A stretch of DNA of 64,000 nt from Flavobacteriales bacterium (GTDB taxonomy: Bacteria; Bacteroidota; Bacteroidia; Flavobacteriales_F; PHOS-HE28). A model generated the notes under the pieces. That model ran no database searches, was not told the origin of the DNA, and saw only the letters and a list, made by a program, of their open reading frames with translations. Location: assembly GCA_016713865.1 (NCBI GenBank), contig JADJOG010000016.1:1-64000 (forward strand). The letters are read 5' to 3'. Shown one piece after another: positions 60,301 to 64,000 of the stretch (position 1 is its first letter; each line of letters begins with the position of its first letter). The position numbers were made by a program, and so were the translations under genes.

Positions 60301-62888
60301 GGAACGCCGGTGACTTTCACCGCTGGGAACATCGTGGTGCTTCAGGCAGGCGACGGCAACGGATCGCTCGTCAATACGGGCAATCCCGTTGTGCTGCGCG
60401 AATTCACCTCGGCTGGCGCCAGCACGGTCGATATCCCTGTGCCTTCTTCTGGCTCCACACCATTGGTCGTGAGCGGCACGGCCACCACGGAAGGCTTGCT
60501 CTCGCGATCAGCTGATAAAGCCAAGCTCGTGTTTAGCGGTTATGCACAAGTACTGCCCGGCGCGAGCAATCTCAGCGGGAGCACTTCAGCTGCGGTGAAT
60601 CGCGCGATAGGAACCGTGGATAACGGTGCGAGCTTCATCCGTGAAGTCACAAGTGCGACCGCGTTCAGCGGAAACAGCATCAGGGGCGCGGCCAGCCAAG
60701 GCACCGATTTCTGGAGTGCTGGCCCCATCACTGGCATCCTGTACTTCGGACCAGGCACTCCCGCCACCGTGAGCACCACCGTCACGAATACCCGCGCGAT
60801 GGAAGTGCATAACGGCCAGCTCTATTTCAGCACCGGTTCTGGCACCAACCGTGGTGTATGGGCCGTTGGAACAGGTCTCCCGACCGGTTCAGGGAATACC
60901 AGCACCGTTGTGGTGAACACTGGTGGCGCCGCCAGCTCGTACGAGTTCTCCTTCAACCCTGCAACCACCATCTGCTACATCGCCGACGACCGTGCTTTCG
61001 CCAGTGGTGGTGGCGTGCAGCGCTGGGATCTGATTTCAGGAGTGTGGACACTGAGCTACACGCTGGGCGTTGGCGGAACTCAAGGTGCAAGGGGTCTTGA
61101 AGTTGATTTCAGTGGATCGAACCCGGTTATTTATGCGACAACGTCCGAGGTATCGGCGAACCGCCTGGTGCGGATCGTGGACACCTGTGCGGGCAGCACG
61201 CCTAGCACCATTGCAACAGCTGCCGCGAATACGGTGTTCAGGGGCGTTGCCTTCGCGCCCGAGGTCCCATGTGTTGCCGATACGGATGGCGACGGCGTCT
61301 GCGACGATGTTGACAACTGCGTTGATGTTGCGAACCCCAGCCAGGCGGATGGCGATAGCGACGGCGACGGTGATGCCTGCGACGTATGCCCCACGGTAAC
61401 CAACGGTGCCCTGGTGATCCTTGCGACGATGTCAACAATAACACCGTGCTCGATGTGCTCGGGGCTAGCCCCGCCTGCGGTTGCGCTGGCGTGCCGTGTA
61501 CCACCGACATCGACTTCCTCTACCAGTCGGACAACACCGGCAACCTTACTTGGGACCTGTACGAGCAAGGCACCAATATTCTGGTGCAGAGCAATGGCGG
61601 TGCGTTGTTGGGCAGCGGCTCACAGGGCACGTGCTTGCCCGATGGCTGCTTCTATCTCGTGGTTACGGATGATGGCGGCGCCGGAATCCTGGGCGGCGGC
61701 TACATCCTGAAGATCAACAGCGCCCAGCGCCTGATCGACAACCGCTACGATGAGTTCGCACGTGGTGGCTTCATCAGCGGCCAAATCAGCCAGATCGCTG
61801 GTGGCGAAGGCTTCTGCCTGCCCATCGGCACGGACCGCCTGATCACATCCGCGTGCGATCGCCACGATTGGCGCACCACCTGCACGCCGGAGTACGTAGT
61901 GGCCAATGACAACCCAGCCGTGGGCAACTTCAGCAACACGCTTGCCGACAACGACAATGGCTACCAGATGTGGTGGTACAACCCCAACGGCGGCTACAGC
62001 TACAAGCGCATCCAGAAGCGCAACGTGAACAACGGCCTCAGCTCCGCGAACCGTGCCACCAGCTTCCGGATCAACACCGCCACCTCGAACCCATCGGCAC
62101 CGTGGGCGGCCATCAACCACCTGCAGGATGGCGTGCTCTACAACGTGAAGGTGCGCGGCATCGTGAACAACGTGCCCCAGAGTTGGGGACCTGCCTGCCG
62201 CTTCATGATCAACAACGCCGAGGCCACCTGCCCGCGCACGAAGCTGTACAACCAGTCGAATGCCCAGTTCCTGAGCTGCGGCGTGACCAAGGCGATCGCG
62301 AGCAACGTTTACGTGTATGCCAACCCGGTGCGTCGCCTGCAGCCTGGCTGCTCGGCTTACCTGAATGCCAACCGCTACCAGTTCCGCTTCCGCATCCCGA
62401 CCGAGAGCTTCGAACTGATCAAGACCAGCGCCACCGGCCAATACCTGGTGAACACAGTTGGCTTGTCCTGCGGCAAGACCTACGAGGTGGATGTGCGCGC
62501 GAGCTTCGATAATGGCGCTACCTGGTGCCACACCGGCAGTCTCTGGGGCGATGTGTGCCTGTTGAGCACCCCGAACTGCGTGCAGGGCGGCGGTAACCAG
62601 AACATGGCCCTGGAAGGCGGCGCGAGCGAGCTTCGCATGTACCCGAACCCGAACCGTGGCGATCAGCTCTTCGTGAACCTCACGGGAGTCGATGCCTCGA
62701 TCGAGACGGTGAGCGTTGACATCTACGATGCCTTCGGCAAGCGCGTGATCGCACGCACGATCGCGACCCAGGATGGCCTCGTGAACACCATCATGCAGCT
62801 TAACGGCGAACTCGCCGCTGGCCTCTACACGGTGAGCATCACCGCTGGCGAGCAGCAGTTCACCGAGCGACTCGTGGTGCAGCCCTAA
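57323..62888 (+). CDS. Very large surface protein with invasin-like, Cys-rich and TSP3-like repeats and T9SS C-terminus (copy 2), two frameshifts
   Basis: From ATG 57323 (signal peptide ending ANGVSAQ) about 1850 residues can be followed with frame changes near 57935 and 61415. Order: N-terminal jelly-roll-like domain; choice-of-anchor-like repeat; filamin/invasin-like modules (KLAFTSINGGGNVIEATPF; ITISVLSGPGNISGTL) matching the protein at 34167; a unique middle; Cys-rich 39-residue repeats (59880-60310); a propeller-like part; TSP3-like acidic repeats (DTDGDGVCDDVDNC); and the shared block ending in a T9SS type A tail (MYPNPNRGDQLFVNL). This is the largest gene of the window and a probable calcium-stabilised adhesin. 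A terminator follows. Confidence 0.8.
59880..60310 (+). repeat. Cys-rich 39-residue tandem repeats in a surface protein
   Basis: About three and a half units of 117-126 bases. Each has GTPCNDGNANTGNDTW, a CxC pair, VGQ and DCLGVPGGSA (with variants). Four cysteines per unit suggest disulphide-linked modules outside the cell. Related units occur in the protein at 52030. Confidence 0.8.
61692..62604 (+). repeat. Long near-identical direct repeat, copy 2
   Basis: Partner of 53112-54024 at an exact 8580-base offset, about ten differences seen by eye. Beyond 62604 the copies diverge over some 60 bases, then resemble each other again to the stop. Confidence 0.85.
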
Positions 62889-62909
62889 GGCACACCCCCT
62901 CAGAATGCG

Positions 62910-62945
62910 AAGGCCCCACGCGAAAGCGAGGGGCCTTTGTCTTTT
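62910..62945 (+). terminator. Hairpin terminator with T tract
   Basis: AAGGCCCC pairs with GGGGCCTT, enclosing a smaller CGC-GAAA-GCG stem-loop, followed by TGTCTTTT. It lies 21 bases after the stop at 62888. Confidence 0.75.
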
Positions 62946-62984
62946 GCGACCTTCGCAGCACCTGCTATACGCGGGCTAAAACAC

Positions 62985-63566
62985 ATGCTCGGACTCCAAC
63001 TCCCCACCGACCCGCGCTGGGCGGACCTCGTGAAACAGGATTTGCGCGCGCTCCTCGTCGATCACGCCTGGTGCGAGCAGAAGGCCGCGAGCAATGCCAT
63101 CAGCATGATCACGCGCTACCCGGAGAACAATGAGCTGGTGGCGGAGCTGATGCGCATCGCGCAGGAAGAGCTGGATCATTTCCGGCAAGTGGTCGAACGC
63201 ATCCACGCTCGGGGCTGGGAGCTCGGCCCTGAGCGCAAGGACAACTACGTGAACGAACTGATGGCATTCGTGCGTAAGGATGGCGATCGCGACGAGCGGC
63301 TGGTGGATCGCCTGCTCTTCAGCGCGATGATCGAGGCGCGCAGCTGCGAGCGCTTCAAGCTGCTCACGGAGGAATGCCCCGATGAGGAGCTTCGGACCTT
63401 CTACCGCGATCTGATGGAGAGCGAGGCCGGGCATTACGCCACTTTCATCGGATTCGCGCGGCGTCACGGCGGCCGCGTTGATGTGGACCGCCGCTGGAAG
63501 GAATTCCTCGCTTACGAAGCTGAGGTGGTGAGCCGCTATGGCACGGCGCCCACGATGCACGGATGA
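62985..63566 (+). CDS. miaE: tRNA-(ms2io6A)-hydroxylase family protein (MiaE-like)
   Basis: The 193-residue protein starts at ATG 62985 (an upstream ATG at 62937 is inside the terminator). It begins MLGLQLPTDPRWADLV and is mostly helical, with the di-iron ligands in QEELDHFRQVVE near residue 61 and ESEAGHYATFIG near 145, plus HAWCEQKAASNA near 30. This is the MiaE family, which hydroxylates the isopentenyl group of modified A37 in tRNA using a ferritin-like di-iron centre. No miaA or miaB gene is nearby, so the substrate rests on the family match. Confidence 0.88.
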   Translation: MLGLQLPTDPRWADLVKQDLRALLVDHAWCEQKAASNAISMITRYPENNELVAELMRIAQEELDHFRQVVERIHARGWELGPERKDNYVNELMAFVRKDGDRDERLVDRLLFSAMIEARSCERFKLLTEECPDEELRTFYRDLMESEAGHYATFIGFARRHGGRVDVDRRWKEFLAYEAEVVSRYGTAPTMHG

Positions 63567-63619
63567 CCATCGGCTTGGTGGTCGCGATTGCGCATCTTCC
63601 CGCCCCATTCAGAACGACC

Positions 63620-64000
63620 ATGCGCATCAACACGATTCTTTTCCTGCTCATGCTCCCGGTGCTTGCATCGGCGCAGAAGAAGTACAGCTACACCAGCGTG
63701 CCGGGCGACGCGATCGAGGCGCGCATCTACACGCTCGACAACGGCCTGCAGGTGTGGCTCAGCCGCAATGCCGATGCCCCGCGGGTGCAAACCAACATCG
63801 CTGTTCGCGCAGGCAGCAAGAACGATCCATCCGATGCCACCGGCCTGGCCCACTACCTGGAGCACATGCTCTTCAAAGGCACCAGCCGCATTGGCACCAG
63901 CGATTGGGAGAAGGAGAGCGCGCTCCTTGTGCAGATCAGCGATGCTTACGAGGAGCGTCGGCGCACCGTTGACGACGCTCAGCGCGATCGCATCTATCGC
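63620..64000 (+). CDS. M16 family zinc peptidase, N-terminal part (runs off the window)
   Basis: From ATG 63620 the frame is open to the last base, giving 127 residues. A signal peptide (ILFLLMLPVLASAQ) is followed by LDNGLQVWLSRN and the zinc motif HYLEH in ATGLAHYLEHMLFKGT near residue 84. It is therefore a secreted, presumably active pitrilysin-type peptidase, distinct from the pair at 27778-31349. Its length and partner lie outside the window. Confidence 0.9.
   Translation, partial: MRINTILFLLMLPVLASAQKKYSYTSVPGDAIEARIYTLDNGLQVWLSRNADAPRVQTNIAVRAGSKNDPSDATGLAHYLEHMLFKGTSRIGTSDWEKESALLVQISDAYEERRRTVDDAQRDRIYR

Noticed and set aside
59880..60310. Regularly spaced repeats as a possible CRISPR array
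   Set aside because: Units are about 117 bases, in frame, translated and degenerate, with no spacers or cas genes.
53112..62604. The near-identical repeats as an insertion sequence or transposon
   Set aside because: The repeats are in frame inside surface-protein genes, encode no transposase and have no terminal inverted repeats.
62937..62984. Upstream start for the MiaE-like gene
   Set aside because: It begins inside the T tract of the terminator, and family similarity begins at MLGLQLP (62985).

Overview
The window looks like a chromosome segment of a G+C-rich member of the Bacteroidota (Flavobacteriales-like; the exact lineage cannot be told from sequence alone). Supporting signs are ten secreted proteins with type IX secretion (T9SS) C-terminal signals, a DUF6089 barrel, no obvious Shine-Dalgarno sites, and promoters of the Bacteroidota type (TAnnTTTG, here usually TACATTCG followed by CCGCC). 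No rRNA, tRNA, transposase, phage gene or CRISPR array was seen.

Region by region. 1-17.2 kb is a surface polysaccharide cluster: hexapeptide acyltransferase end, wecB, a fused GT4-GT2 glycosyltransferase, further GT2 and GT4 enzymes, two sugar-nucleotide SDR enzymes, a DUF4956-like membrane protein, two CotH-type proteins, an O-antigen ligase/polymerase, a membrane-anchored phosphoesterase and an asparagine synthase. 17.2-31.3 kb is mostly housekeeping: DUF6089 protein, nitronate monooxygenase, a T9SS type B protein, guaB, an alpha/beta hydrolase, an FKBP isomerase, a DUF551 protein, a divergent malate synthase, an AlkB-like enzyme and an active/inactive M16 peptidase pair. 31.5-62.9 kb is devoted to cell-surface and secreted proteins, with two copies of a tandem (solenoid protein followed by a very large TSP3/Cys-rich protein) and a four-gene lamin-tail/porin operon. 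The window ends with a MiaE-like hydroxylase and the start of another M16 peptidase.

The most notable system is at 42.6-54.3 kb. A leftward operon encodes an ECF-type sigma factor, a membrane anti-sigma-like protein and a TPR-CHAT (caspase-like) protein. The motif GTTCACAT-N13/14-CGATG lies upstream of the sigma gene itself and of three rightward secreted-protein units (47300; 48895-50881; 50954-54338). The two-gene units are duplicates: a beta-helix protein followed three bases later by a T9SS protein made of YWxDDD modules. I read this as an autoregulated ECF regulon that controls surface proteins, with the CHAT protein as a candidate signalling or proteolytic partner.

Many genes are broken by single-base shifts, often at homopolymers, even in genes expected to be essential or conserved. 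This looks like residual long-read assembly error rather than gene decay, so broken genes are given here as whole spans with their breaks described.
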